From: Lachnospiraceae bacterium
Lineage (GTDB): Bacteria > Bacillota > Clostridia > Lachnospirales > Lachnospiraceae
DNA length: 52,097 bases
NCBI GenBank assembly: GCA_024685005.1
Contig: JAIKWF010000051.1
Location: 1 to 52,097, forward strand
Direction: 5' to 3'
Part shown: positions 41,819 through 50,994 of the stretch, one piece after another
Layout of the letters: each line of letters starts with the position of its first letter
Numbering within the stretch: position 1 is the first letter of the stretch
Translations under genes and position numbers: made by a program
Notes under the pieces: generated by a model
Database searches by the model: none
The model's input: only the letters and a program-made list of their open reading frames with translations
What the model was told of the DNA's origin: nothing

Positions 41819-43837
41819 ATGAAAAATAATAAGTGGATGAAGATTTTGGTATGGTGCCTGATGCTGACTCTTTCCGTCAGCCTGGCTGTCCCAACCGTAT
41901 ATGCTGAGGAAAGAGCGGATGCGGAAGGAACGAATGCCGCAGTACAGTCACAGGGAGAGGAACTTGCACCCTTTGATGTGGAGCGGGCAAAGGAGCTGGC
42001 CAAAGAACTGGATCAAAAGATGGCAGCGTATGAGACGAGCCTGGATGAGAGCGTTTTAGCCCAGCTTGCAGAAGGCGAAGACGAGCCGGAGGGCGTATCC
42101 GAAAACACCCTGCCCGCAGAAGCAGAGGAAGAAGATTTTTCCGGTCTGGCTCTTCCTGTCGTATCCCAGTTGACGGATGAAGAAGTCGAGTATTATTTCG
42201 GGCAACCGGAGGAGAGCGTTTCCGAAAATGCTGTTTCCGAAGAAGAAACGGTAAGTGCGGAGTCGGCAAGTAAGTTCTATACAAAACAGGATGCCATTGA
42301 ATATATCAGAAAGCAGATGGTAAAAAGAAAGCAGACTATCTCTTTTGATCTGTATAATGACAATCTCCAGTCGGCTTTTCTCGAAGAAGTAGCAGAGGAT
42401 ATCAGAGAGGCATCTCCCAAAGAAGGAGACTATCTGATGTGGCATGTGTCGGCGTGGAGATTCGGATCTAAGACGATTTCTTCCAATCGTAAGAAGTACT
42501 ACATTTTGGCCCAGTATCATTCCAACGAAGCCCAGGAAGCCTATGTGGACCAGTTTGTGAAACAGTTCATCTCCACCTATGGCCTTGGGGGAGCAGGGGT
42601 ATCGGATCAGGAAAAGATCCGCACCGTTTACTGGTATATCACAAGTAATGTTACCTATGATCATGCCCATCTGGCCTTCGGAAGAAATTACAGCCCCATG
42701 TTTACGGCCTATGCGGTGATCCATGATAAAACAGCCATCTGTCAGGGAATATCCAATCTCTTTTACCGTTTGATGAAAGAGCTGCATGTGGATGTCAGAA
42801 CCGTGACCAGCGTGACCCATGCATGGAATATCGTAAAGCTGAACGGTCTGTACTACAATGTGGATGCCACCTGGGATTCCGATGTGCAGCTTTCCAAAGA
42901 TGATCCCTATCGCTTCTTTATGAAGACGGATAATGATATTTTTTCCAGTGCACGGGATACGGATCATATCAGAGAATCCAGATGCAATTCGGCGGACTAC
43001 TATGCGGCCCATCCCATGGCCCAGGTGTCCTACCCCTTTAACCTGTATCTGATGACCGGAAATCTCCTGGGGGATGTACCGGCTGTGACCAATGCATCCT
43101 TTGCGAAAGCCTCCGGTACGGACCGGTCCGGGGTGCCCCAGATCACTTTTAATGCAAGCCGCATTTCCAACAGAAGCGTGCAGCTAAACTGGTCAGCCGT
43201 ATCCGGCGCCGCCAGATATGATATTTACGGACAGACCGACGGCAAGACCTTCCGGTGGCAAAGGGCTGTTACAGGAACCTCCACGGTTTTGGAACGAAGT
43301 GATGAAAATACAGCCGTTTATTATGTGGCGGCCATGAATGAAAACGGACAGTGTATGGCATTGTCAAAGCCTGTTACCGTAGTGGGCGGCATTTTGTATC
43401 ATGCAAAAGGCACCGTGATCACCAACGGGATCCTGAAGTTTGAGATCACCCGGTCCGATCCTTCCAAACGAAAGGTGAAGCTGGTGGGATGGAGCGGAGG
43501 CTCCTCTCTTTTGCAGATCCCGGATTCCATCACCTATGACGGACTTACGTACGATGTAACAGCCATCGGAAACAAGGCGGTGAAAGGAAAGAAGGGGATT
43601 AAGACCCTGATTCTGGGGAAGAACATTACATCCATCGGCAAAAGCGCGTTTGAAGGATGTAAGAATCTTTCCACAGTGGAGATCAGATCCACTAAACTGA
43701 AGAAAGTGGGCAAAAAGGCCTTCCGTAAAACAGGCAAAAAGATGAATCTGATCTGCAAGAAAAAGAAGAAAAATGCATACCTGAAAAAAGTCAAAAACGC
43801 TAAAAAATCAGGCAAGGTGGTTTTCTGCAAACTTTGA
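41819..43837 (+). CDS. Secreted transglutaminase-like protein with BspA-type repeats
   Basis: 672 residues. Signal peptide of about 30 residues (KILVWCLMLTLSVSLAVPTVYA). An acidic linker (about 30-150) precedes a transglutaminase/protease-like domain (about 230-380) with Cys in TAICQGISNLFYRL, His in VTSVTHAWNIVKL and Asp in YYNVDATWDSD, the full Cys-His-Asp triad. An FN3-like domain (about 445-520) is followed by BspA LRR_5 repeats (AIGNKAV, SIGKSAFEGCKNL, KVGKKAFRKTG) and a very basic tail. The same ending occurs in the fragment at 1-576. Probable role: cell-surface peptide cross-linking or proteolysis. AGGAAAC supports the ATG. Confidence 0.85.
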   Translation: MKNNKWMKILVWCLMLTLSVSLAVPTVYAEERADAEGTNAAVQSQGEELAPFDVERAKELAKELDQKMAAYETSLDESVLAQLAEGEDEPEGVSENTLPAEAEEEDFSGLALPVVSQLTDEEVEYYFGQPEESVSENAVSEEETVSAESASKFYTKQDAIEYIRKQMVKRKQTISFDLYNDNLQSAFLEEVAEDIREASPKEGDYLMWHVSAWRFGSKTISSNRKKYYILAQYHSNEAQEAYVDQFVKQFISTYGLGGAGVSDQEKIRTVYWYITSNVTYDHAHLAFGRNYSPMFTAYAVIHDKTAICQGISNLFYRLMKELHVDVRTVTSVTHAWNIVKLNGLYYNVDATWDSDVQLSKDDPYRFFMKTDNDIFSSARDTDHIRESRCNSADYYAAHPMAQVSYPFNLYLMTGNLLGDVPAVTNASFAKASGTDRSGVPQITFNASRISNRSVQLNWSAVSGAARYDIYGQTDGKTFRWQRAVTGTSTVLERSDENTAVYYVAAMNENGQCMALSKPVTVVGGILYHAKGTVITNGILKFEITRSDPSKRKVKLVGWSGGSSLLQIPDSITYDGLTYDVTAIGNKAVKGKKGIKTLILGKNITSIGKSAFEGCKNLSTVEIRSTKLKKVGKKAFRKTGKKMNLICKKKKKNAYLKKVKNAKKSGKVVFCKL

Positions 43838-43847
43838 GAAATCTGTA

Positions 43848-43876
43848 TTGTAGAGCAAATTATTTTGTGCTATACT
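43848..43876 (+). promoter_or_regulatory. Promoter of the Na+ decarboxylase operon
   Basis: TTGTAG (43848-43853), 17-bp spacer, TATACT (43871-43876) with TGC extension. An inverted repeat GTTATA/TATAAC (43887-43892 and 43904-43909) lies just downstream and could be an operator. Confidence 0.65.
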
Positions 43877-43939
43877 CATAAAGATTGTTATAAAGTATCA
43901 ATATATAACTTACTCAAATTATAAATGGAGGTTTGGAAA

Positions 43940-45367
43940 ATGAGTAATTCTTCCCAAGCGAGACAAAGAATCGAAGCTTTGCTCGACGAAAACAGCTTCA
44001 TTGAAATCGGTGCCAGCGTAACCGCAAGAGCAACGGATTTTAACATGAAGCCGGCAGAGGCTCTCTCAGACGGTGTTATCACGGGTTACGGTGTGATCGA
44101 CGGCAATCTGGTATACGTTTACAGCCAGGATGCATCCGTACTCGGCGGCAGCGTTGGAGAAATGCATGCCAAGAAAATCGCCCATCTTTACAATCTGGCT
44201 ATGAAGACAGGCGCACCTGTTGTCGGTCTTCTGGATTCTGCAGGATTAAGACTGCAGGAGGCTACAGATGCTCTTGCCGCTTTCGGTAAGATCTATCGGA
44301 AAATGACACAGGCTTCCGGTGTGATCCCTCAGATCACCGCTGTGTTTGGTGGTTGCGGCGGCGGACTTGCCGTACTGACCGGTCTTTCCGATTTCACTTT
44401 TATGGAGGAGAAGAACGGAAAACTCTTTGTCAATTCTCCCAATGCACTTGACGGCAACTATGCTGAGAAGCTGGATACCGCAGGTGCCGCATTCCAGTCC
44501 GAAGAATCCGGTCTGGCTGATTTTGTATGCAGTGCAGATGAGATCTACGGTGAGATGAGATCTCTCATCAGCATGCTTCCTTCCAATAATGAAGACGAAG
44601 CACTTGCTGACTGCAATGATGATCTGAACCGTGCAGTCGCTAATCTTTCCGCTTTTGCAGGAGATACTGCAGCAGCGCTTGAGCAGATCGCAGATGACAA
44701 TGTATTTGTAGAGGTTCAGAAGGCATATGCGCCTTCCATGGTAACCGGATTTATCCGCCTGAACGGTTCCACCGTAGGCTGCGTTGCCAACAGAACCGAG
44801 ATCCTTGACGAGAACGGAAAAGCAGCGCAGAAGTTTGACAGCGTACTTGTTCCCAACGGATGCAAGAAAGCCATCAGCTTCATCTCCTTCTGTGATGCAT
44901 TTGAGATTCCCATCCTGTCCCTTACCAATGTGACCGGATATTGCGGAACCGTTGAGAGTGAAAAGAAGATCGCACGTGCAGTTGCAGGTCTTTCCTTCGC
45001 TTTTGCAAATGCTACCGTTCCGAAGGTAAATGTGATCGTGGGCAAGGCCCTTGGTACAGCAGCCATCGCCATGAACTCCGGTTCCATCGGCGCTGACTTT
45101 ACTATCGCATGGCCCAATGCCGAGATCGGTACCATGAATGCCAAGGATGCTGCAAGAATCCTTTGCGAAGGTAAGAAAGCAGATGAGATCGATAAGAAGG
45201 CAGCTGAGTATGCCGCTTTGCAGAACAGTGCCAAGAGCGCAGCTGCAAGAGGTTATGTGGATCAGATCATTGAAGCGGACGATACCCGCAAGTATGTGAT
45301 CGGTGCCTTTGAGATGCTTTATGCAAAGAGAGTGGCAGCACCTTCCAAAAAACACGGAACAGTTTAA
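43940..45367 (+). CDS. Acyl-CoA-type carboxyltransferase subunit (MmdA / transcarboxylase 12S-like)
   Basis: 475 residues. Crotonase-fold carboxyltransferase with two homologous halves: LSDGVITGYGVIDGNLVYVYSQDASVLGGSVGEMHAKKI and VGLLDSAGLRLQEATDALAAFGKIYRKM in the first, and GYCGTVESEKKIARAVAGLSFAFANATVPKVNVIVGKALGTAAIAM in the second. Relatives move the carboxyl group between biotin and methylmalonyl-, glutaconyl- or acetyl-CoA. At 475 residues it is slightly short of MmdA (about 510). Substrate specificity cannot be fixed from sequence. Start ATG 43940 after GGAGG; an upstream ATG at 43925 overlaps that site. It heads an operon with biotin carrier, beta and alpha-type subunits. Confidence 0.88.
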   Translation: MSNSSQARQRIEALLDENSFIEIGASVTARATDFNMKPAEALSDGVITGYGVIDGNLVYVYSQDASVLGGSVGEMHAKKIAHLYNLAMKTGAPVVGLLDSAGLRLQEATDALAAFGKIYRKMTQASGVIPQITAVFGGCGGGLAVLTGLSDFTFMEEKNGKLFVNSPNALDGNYAEKLDTAGAAFQSEESGLADFVCSADEIYGEMRSLISMLPSNNEDEALADCNDDLNRAVANLSAFAGDTAAALEQIADDNVFVEVQKAYAPSMVTGFIRLNGSTVGCVANRTEILDENGKAAQKFDSVLVPNGCKKAISFISFCDAFEIPILSLTNVTGYCGTVESEKKIARAVAGLSFAFANATVPKVNVIVGKALGTAAIAMNSGSIGADFTIAWPNAEIGTMNAKDAARILCEGKKADEIDKKAAEYAALQNSAKSAAARGYVDQIIEADDTRKYVIGAFEMLYAKRVAAPSKKHGTV

Positions 45368-45384
45368 GAAAGGATGTTAATACT

Positions 45385-46182
45385 ATGAAAAAGAGAGTAT
45401 CGATGTTGGGGCTCCTTCTCGTATGCATCCTCGGACTTACTGCCTGTGGGCAAAAAGTTGATCCTGCCGCAGCTGAAAGAGAAGCTGCCAAGAATAAGCA
45501 GATCGAGATGATGGGGAGCCAATATTCGCTCAGTCTTCTGAATGATTTTATGATGAATCATGATGAGGGTAAGCTGGAAGAGAGTCTCGGACAGAACGAT
45601 GAGATGGATAAGCTCATAAACAGCTATCTTTCCGGAATGGAAGATGTGGGACACATTCAGGAGTCGGCTGATGAATTAAAACCGGTTGTGAAGATCGATA
45701 AGAAAAATGTGATCGTGGATATCGATATCACCGGTGATCTGGAAGATGCCAACGGCAATCCCAGAAAGGCAGTCGTAGAGATGATGTGGAAGAACGATTT
45801 CTCCGCATTCCCCGATCTTGCAGTAAACCCTGTATATACCAAGGGCGAGCTGATGACGAAGGCAGGTCTTAATACTCTGCTTGGTATGGGCGTAACCTTC
45901 ACCATCCTGATCCTGATCAGTCTGATCATTTCCAGCTTTACCCTGATCGGCAAGTTCCAGGACAGAAAGAAAAACGAGAAAGAGACAGATGCCAATGCAT
46001 CCGTTGACAATGCAGTAAAACAGATCGTTGCCGGCGAAGAGCAGGCAGATGACGAAGAACTGATCGCAGTAATCAGTGCGGCGATCGCAGCATATGAAGC
46101 TGAAAACGGCTATGCATCCGCAGACGGAGTTGTCGTTCGCAGCATTCGCAAGATCAATAAAAACAAATGGCAGAGAGCCTGA
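45385..46182 (+). CDS. OadG-family subunit with lipoprotein signal and extra exported domain
   Basis: 265 residues. A lipoprotein signal peptide ends in LGLTAC with Cys21 as the acylation site. A soluble domain (about 22-155) resembling DUF3887 follows, facing outside. A membrane helix at about 161-189 (LNTLLGMGVTFTILILISLIISSFTLIG) and a C-terminal OadG-like segment (about 210-262; DDEELIAVISAAIAAYE, VVVRSIRKI) end the chain. Gamma subunits of Na+ decarboxylases are normally 80-120 residues with the N-terminus at the membrane; here an extra domain is fused. The gamma subunit holds the complex together and helps carboxyl release. It is 17 bases from the gene before and 17 from the biotin carrier. 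Confidence 0.8.
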   Translation: MKKRVSMLGLLLVCILGLTACGQKVDPAAAEREAAKNKQIEMMGSQYSLSLLNDFMMNHDEGKLEESLGQNDEMDKLINSYLSGMEDVGHIQESADELKPVVKIDKKNVIVDIDITGDLEDANGNPRKAVVEMMWKNDFSAFPDLAVNPVYTKGELMTKAGLNTLLGMGVTFTILILISLIISSFTLIGKFQDRKKNEKETDANASVDNAVKQIVAGEEQADDEELIAVISAAIAAYEAENGYASADGVVVRSIRKINKNKWQRA

Positions 46183-46199
46183 TTTAGGAGGAAAGAAAA

Positions 46200-46562
46200 A
46201 TGAAGAATTATACCATTACCGTAAATGGCAACACATATGACGTAGTCGTAGAAGAGGGCGCAGGTTCCGCACCCGCAGCAGCTCCCAAGGCAGCAGCTCC
46301 CAAGGCAGCTCCTAAAGCAGCTCCCAAGGCTGCAGCAGCAGGCGCAGGCTCTGTCAGAATTGAAGCAGGTGCAGCAGGAAAAGTATTTAAGATCGAGAAG
46401 AACGTCGGCGATGCTGTAAAGAAGGGTGATACCGTAGTGATCGTAGAGGCTATGAAGATGGAGATCCCTCAGGTAGCACCGGCAGACGGAACCGTAGCAA
46501 GCATCGACGCAGCAGTGGGCGATGCAGTAGAAGCAGGAGCATTACTCGCAACTTTGAACTAA
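46200..46562 (+). CDS. Biotin carboxyl carrier subunit of the decarboxylase
   Basis: 120 residues. N-terminal segment ([19 protein letters not shown]) then an Ala/Pro/Lys-rich flexible hinge (about 22-48) and the biotinyl domain with EAMKMEIP; the biotinylated Lys is K86. Hinge length and composition match glutaconyl-CoA and methylmalonyl-CoA decarboxylase gamma/C subunits, and it works as the swinging arm between carboxyltransferase and the membrane beta subunit. AGGAGG supports the ATG. It would serve both carboxyltransferases of the operon. Confidence 0.93.
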   Translation: MKNYTITVNGNTYDVVVEEGAGSAPAAAPKAAAPKAAPKAAPKAAAAGAGSVRIEAGAAGKVFKIEKNVGDAVKKGDTVVIVEAMKMEIPQVAPADGTVASIDAAVGDAVEAGALLATLN

Positions 46563-46581
46563 TATTGGAGGTCGCCTAAAA

Positions 46582-47733
46582 ATGGAGTATATAACAAATA
46601 CGCTTGACAATCTGGTACACCAGACAGCGTTTTTTAACCTGACGGCAGGTAACGTGATTATGATCATTGTTGCGCTTGTCTTCCTGTACCTGGCGATCGC
46701 GCATGATTTTGAACCGCTTCTGCTGGTTCCGATCGCATTTGGCATGCTGCTGGTAAATATCTATCCCGATATTATCATGAGTATCGAAGATTCACCCAAC
46801 GGTACCGGCGGTCTGCTGTATTATTTCTATTTGCTTGACGAATGGTCCATCATGCCTTCCCTGATCTTCATGGGTGTAGGTGCCATGACGGACTTCGGTC
46901 CCCTGATCGCAAACCCCAAGAGCTTCCTTCTTGGTGCTGCTGCACAGTTCGGTATTTTTGCAGCATACTTCGGTGCGATCTTTATGGGATTCAATGATAA
47001 GGCTGCAGCCGCTATTTCCATCATCGGTGGAGCGGACGGCCCTACATCCATCTTCCTGGCAGGTAAGCTTGGCCAGACGGCACTTTTAGGACCCATCGCG
47101 GTTGCGGCATATTCCTATATGTCACTTGTGCCCATTATCCAGCCGCCTATCATGAAGCTTCTTACCACTGAGAAAGAGCGTAAGATCAAGATGGGTCAGC
47201 TTCGTCCCGTTTCCAAACTGGAGAAGATCCTGTTCCCCATCATCGTTACCGTTGTTGTTTGTCTGATCCTTCCTACCACGGCACCCCTTGTAGGTATGCT
47301 GATGCTGGGTAACCTCTTCCGTGAATCCGGCGTGGTTCGTCAGCTCCAGGAAACAGCCAGCAACGCCCTGATGTATATCGTAGTTATCATGCTGGGTACT
47401 TCCGTAGGTGCTACCACTTCTGCAGAAGCATTCCTGAACTGGGATACCATTAAGATCGTAGTACTTGGTCTGATCGCATTTGCCTTCGGTACCGCAGCAG
47501 GATGTCTGTTCGGAAAACTGATGTGCGTTCTGAGCCATGGTCAGGTGAACCCGCTGATCGGTTCTGCCGGTGTATCCGCAGTGCCTATGGCAGCCCGTGT
47601 GTCCCAGAAGGTTGGTGCGGAAGAAGATCCTTCCAACTTCCTGCTCATGCATGCAATGGGACCCAATGTGGCCGGCGTTATCGGTACCGCCGTTGTGGCC
47701 GGTACATTCATGGCAGTCTTTGGAGTATTCTAA
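46582..47733 (+). CDS. oadB: Na+-translocating decarboxylase beta subunit
   Basis: 383 residues, about ten membrane helices. The conserved [18 protein letters not shown] loop and its Asp lie near residue 150, with [20 protein letters not shown] and the [20 protein letters not shown] end. In known systems (OadB, MmdB, GcdB) this subunit decarboxylates carboxybiotin and exports Na+. It follows the biotin carrier by 19 bases with TTGGAGG before the ATG. It is the clear evidence that this cluster pumps Na+ rather than working only as a soluble transcarboxylase. Confidence 0.94.
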   Translation: MEYITNTLDNLVHQTAFFNLTAGNVIMIIVALVFLYLAIAHDFEPLLLVPIAFGMLLVNIYPDIIMSIEDSPNGTGGLLYYFYLLDEWSIMPSLIFMGVGAMTDFGPLIANPKSFLLGAAAQFGIFAAYFGAIFMGFNDKAAAAISIIGGADGPTSIFLAGKLGQTALLGPIAVAAYSYMSLVPIIQPPIMKLLTTEKERKIKMGQLRPVSKLEKILFPIIVTVVVCLILPTTAPLVGMLMLGNLFRESGVVRQLQETASNALMYIVVIMLGTSVGATTSAEAFLNWDTIKIVVLGLIAFAFGTAAGCLFGKLMCVLSHGQVNPLIGSAGVSAVPMAARVSQKVGAEEDPSNFLLMHAMGPNVAGVIGTAVVAGTFMAVFGVF

Positions 47734-47767
47734 GAAATTATTTTAAATAATAATGGAGGAAAATATA

Positions 47768-49219
47768 ATGGCTGATAAGAAAAAGTCAGAAAAGAAAGCG
47801 GTTGAGGCTAAACCGATCAAGATTACAGAAACCATTCTGCGTGATGCGCATCAGTCCCTGATCGCAACCAGAATGCCCACCGATCTGATGCTTCCCATCC
47901 TTGAGAAGCTGGATCAGGTTGGATACCATTCCCTGGAGTGCTGGGGAGGAGCTACCTTCGATGCTTCCCTTCGTTTCCTGAAGGAAGATCCCTGGGACAG
48001 ACTTCGTAAGATCAAAGATAGAGTGAAAAATACTCAGCTGCAGATGCTTTTCCGCGGACAGAACATCTTAGGTTATCGTCCTTATGCAGATGACGTGGTA
48101 GATGCATTCGTTGAGAAGTCCATCGCAAACGGTATTGATATCATTCGTATTTTTGACTGCCTGAACGATCTTCGTAACCTTCAGGAAGCCGTAAATGCTA
48201 CCAATGAGATTAAAAAGCGTGAGGGAAGAGGACATGCGCAGATCGCACTTTCCTATACCCTCGGTGATGCTTATACCCTGGATTACTGGGCAAAGATGGC
48301 AAAAGATATCGAGAACATGGGTGCAGATTCCATCTGTATCAAGGATATGGCCGGCCTTCTTGTTCCTTACAAGGCAGCAGAACTTGTTAAGACCTTAAAA
48401 GAGAACACCAAGCTTCCCATCCAGCTGCATACCCACTATACTTCCGGTGTAGCTTCCATGACCTACTTAAAGGCTGTAGAAGCAGGCGTTGACGTTATCG
48501 ATACCGCAATGAGCCCTCTGGCTCTTGGTACCTCCCAGCCTGCAACCGAAGTTATGGTTGAGACCTTCAAGGGTACGGAGTATGATACCGGATTTGATCA
48601 GAAGCTTCTGGCTGAGATCGCCGATTACTTCCGTCCGTTCCGTGATGAGTGCCTTGACAACGGCCTTCTGAATCCGAAGGTTATGGGTGTTAACATCAAG
48701 ACCCTTCTGTATCAGGTACCCGGCGGTATGCTTTCCAACCTTGTATCCCAGCTGAAAGAGCAGGGTGCAGAGGATAAGTATTATGACGTACTTGAGGAAG
48801 TTCCCCGCGTTCGTAAAGACCTCGGCGAGCCGCCTCTGGTTACACCTTCTTCCCAGATCGTGGGAACCCAGGCCGTATTTAACGTACTGATGGGTGAGAG
48901 ATACAAGATGGCTACCGACCAGACCAAGGATATGCTCCGTGGTAACTATGGTCAGACTGTTAAGCCTATGAGCGAAGAAGTGATCAAGAAGGTTATTCCC
49001 GGCGAGAAGCGTATTAAATGCCGTTTCGCTGATACCCTTGAAAACGAGATGGATAAGCTGGAGTCCGAGATGAAAGAATGGAAGCAGCAGGATGAGGACG
49101 TTCTGTCCTATGCGCTGTTCCCTCAGGTTGCTATGGACTTCTTCAAGTATCGTAAGGCACAGCAGGACAAGGTAGATCTGTCCAAGGCTGATACCGCTAA
49201 CGGTGCATATCCTGCATAA
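47768..49219 (+). CDS. oadA: 2-oxoacid-type carboxyltransferase (OadA / pyruvate carboxylase B / 5S-like), without biotin domain
   Basis: 483 residues. DRE-TIM-type carboxyltransferase: ETILRDAHQSLIATRM (21-36) with metal Asp26, ECWGGATFDASLRFLKEDPWDRL, GQNILGYRPYADDVV, CIKDMAGLLVPYKA with the reactive Lys, QLHTHYTSG (about 219-227) with the metal His pair, and YQVPGGMLSNLVSQL. It ends near QQDKVDLSKADTANGAYPA, before any biotinyl domain, so it must use the carrier at 46200. Relatives transfer carboxyl between biotin and oxaloacetate/pyruvate, matching the 5S subunit of transcarboxylase. Start ATG 47768 with GGAGGA; an upstream frame start at 47753 overlaps it. Confidence 0.92.
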   Translation: MADKKKSEKKAVEAKPIKITETILRDAHQSLIATRMPTDLMLPILEKLDQVGYHSLECWGGATFDASLRFLKEDPWDRLRKIKDRVKNTQLQMLFRGQNILGYRPYADDVVDAFVEKSIANGIDIIRIFDCLNDLRNLQEAVNATNEIKKREGRGHAQIALSYTLGDAYTLDYWAKMAKDIENMGADSICIKDMAGLLVPYKAAELVKTLKENTKLPIQLHTHYTSGVASMTYLKAVEAGVDVIDTAMSPLALGTSQPATEVMVETFKGTEYDTGFDQKLLAEIADYFRPFRDECLDNGLLNPKVMGVNIKTLLYQVPGGMLSNLVSQLKEQGAEDKYYDVLEEVPRVRKDLGEPPLVTPSSQIVGTQAVFNVLMGERYKMATDQTKDMLRGNYGQTVKPMSEEVIKKVIPGEKRIKCRFADTLENEMDKLESEMKEWKQQDEDVLSYALFPQVAMDFFKYRKAQQDKVDLSKADTANGAYPA

Positions 49220-49254
49220 GAAAGCAGTTTTTAGCTGAACAAAAGCAGAGTAAG

Positions 49255-49287
49255 AAGCGGGACGGTTTATCCGTTCCGCTTTTTTGC
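49255..49287 (+). terminator. Rho-independent terminator after the decarboxylase operon
   Basis: AAGCGGGACGG pairs with CCGTTCCGCTT (one G-T pair), 5-nt loop, T tract to 49286. Confidence 0.9.
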
Positions 49288-49360
49288 CTGATTTCTTTCG
49301 GCGTATTTTTTCGAAAGGGGCTGAAAGGTGCTAAAATTGGCGGAATTTGGCGATTTTCTC

Positions 49361-49389
49361 TTGACGAATGCTGTGAAAAGACGTATTAT
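49361..49389 (+). promoter_or_regulatory. Promoter of the TetR-family gene
   Basis: TTGACG (49361-49366), 17-bp spacer, TATTAT (49384-49389). Confidence 0.7.
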
Positions 49390-49401
49390 AACAATTGTTA
49401 T
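49388..49401. promoter_or_regulatory. Palindrome at the TetR-gene promoter, probable autoregulatory operator
   Basis: ATAACAATTGTTAT is a perfect 14-bp palindrome starting in the -10 box and covering the expected start site. Confidence 0.55.
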
Positions 49402-49451
49402 TTCAATTATTTTTCAAGTAATTTCTTCATGAGGAGTATTCGGAGGTACTT

Positions 49452-50009
49452 ATGGCGCGGAAGATCAGCATAACACAGGATATTATAAAAAATGCAGGCT
49501 TTGAGCTGGCAAAGGAGGAAGGCATCAGTGCCGTAACTGCCAGAAGACTTGCAGATAAAGCGGGATGTTCTACCCAGCCGATCTTTCGAATCTATGACAA
49601 AATGGATCAGCTCCATGAAGATATCTTCGAAATGGCAATTCATTATTTTTCCGAATTTTACGAATCAGAAAAACAGAAAGAAAAGATTTCCGATAAGCCC
49701 TTTGTACAGTTTGGTCTTTTGTATATTGAATTTGCGTCCGCTTCTCCCAGACTTTTTGAGATGCTGTTCTTATCAAAGAACCGGTACGGGCGCAGTCTGT
49801 ATGAGCTTTTAAACGGTTCCACCGGAGCGTTTGTAAGAGAGATGAATCAGGCAAAAGCAGAAGGGGTCAGAGATCCCGGCAGCCTGTTTATGAAAATGTG
49901 GATCTTCATTCACGGTGCAGCCTGCATGACCCTGACAGGGGACTATGATCTGCCCAGAGAAGAGACCATTCGGCTTCTTTTGGATATGTATGAAAAGAAT
50001 GCCCACTAA
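49452..50009 (+). CDS. TetR/AcrR-family transcriptional regulator
   Basis: 185 residues. The N-terminal HTH reads ITQDIIKNAGFELAKEEGISAVTARRLADKAGCSTQPIFRIYDKMDQLHEDIF, the TetR pattern with a slightly unusual recognition helix. The rest is an all-helical ligand domain ending FIHGAACMTLTGDYDLPREETIRLLLDMYEKN, typical of TetR_C families. A promoter and a palindrome upstream suggest it controls itself. Direct targets beyond that are not visible; the decarboxylase operon ending 165 bases before its promoter is a candidate. GGAGGT supports the ATG. Confidence 0.88.
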   Translation: MARKISITQDIIKNAGFELAKEEGISAVTARRLADKAGCSTQPIFRIYDKMDQLHEDIFEMAIHYFSEFYESEKQKEKISDKPFVQFGLLYIEFASASPRLFEMLFLSKNRYGRSLYELLNGSTGAFVREMNQAKAEGVRDPGSLFMKMWIFIHGAACMTLTGDYDLPREETIRLLLDMYEKNAH

Positions 50010-50035
50010 TAGGAAATTGAAGGAGTTTTTTCGGT

Positions 50036-50977
50036 ATGGCAACAATCGGGGATGAAAAACGCGATCTGATCTCTGTGATGAATGAGCAGTATCCCAGGAT
50101 GAGCAAGAATCACAAAAAGATCGCTTCCTACATCGTAGATCATTATGAGAATGCCGTGTTCATGACAGCGGCAAAACTCGGGAAACAGCTGGGAATCAGT
50201 GAATCCACAGTTGTAAGATTTGCTTCGGGACTGGGCTTTGACGGATATCCCCAGTTTCAGAAGGAACTGGAAAAATGGGTACAGGGACAGTGGAACAATT
50301 CCGTCCACAGGATCGGTGTACAGTACAGAGGATCATCCCAGTCGGAGATCTTTGATTCTGTGCTTCGGGCGGACATGGATAAGATCGCAGACACCATTCA
50401 GAATCTGGATGAGAGAGCCTTTGAACTGGCAGTAGATACTATCCTTGAGGCCAAGCATGTATATGTCATCGGACTTCGCAGCTGTGAACCGCTGGCTAAC
50501 TTTTTAAGCTTTTATCTTTCCATGATCAGGGGAGATGTGATCAGGCTTCAGACCACCAGCATGTCCGAGCTTTTTGAGCAGATGATCCGCATCAGCAACG
50601 AAGATGCCATCATCGGCATCAGTTTCCCCAGATATTCCATGCGTACTTTGAAAGCGCTGGAATTTGCCAATGACAGAAATGCAAAGGTGATCACCCTTAC
50701 GGACACCATCCATTCTCCCATGAATCTGTATTCTTCCTGCAATCTTCTTGCCAGATCGGATATGGTTTCCATCGTGGACTCACTGGTGGCGCCCCTTTCC
50801 GTGATCAATGCACTTGTGGTGGCACTGTGTGTAAAGGCTCCCGCCCAGGCCAGAAAGAGTCTGGAGGAACTGGAGTATGCATGGGCTAACTATCAGGTAT
50901 ACTTAAATGACGAGATCAACTTTATCAATGATGAGCCGGTGCTTGATTCGCCGCTCATGCAGGAATTGAAACAGTAA
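50036..50977 (+). CDS. MurR/RpiR-family transcriptional regulator
   Basis: 313 residues. N-terminal HTH_6 (about 15-90: YPRMSKNHKKIASYIVDHYENAVFMTAAKLGKQLGISESTVVRFASGLGFDGYPQFQKEL) and a C-terminal SIS sugar-phosphate-binding domain (about 130-270: HVYVIGLRSCEPLANFLSFYL, EDAIIGISFPRYSMRTLKALEFANDRNAKVITLTD). Members sense phosphosugars and regulate sugar or amino-sugar genes. The gene is 26 bases after the TetR gene, probably in the same transcript, with AAGGAG before the ATG. Target genes are not apparent in the window. Confidence 0.92.
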   Translation: MATIGDEKRDLISVMNEQYPRMSKNHKKIASYIVDHYENAVFMTAAKLGKQLGISESTVVRFASGLGFDGYPQFQKELEKWVQGQWNNSVHRIGVQYRGSSQSEIFDSVLRADMDKIADTIQNLDERAFELAVDTILEAKHVYVIGLRSCEPLANFLSFYLSMIRGDVIRLQTTSMSELFEQMIRISNEDAIIGISFPRYSMRTLKALEFANDRNAKVITLTDTIHSPMNLYSSCNLLARSDMVSIVDSLVAPLSVINALVVALCVKAPAQARKSLEELEYAWANYQVYLNDEINFINDEPVLDSPLMQELKQ

Positions 50978-50994
50978 GGCAGGCAGCTTTGACA

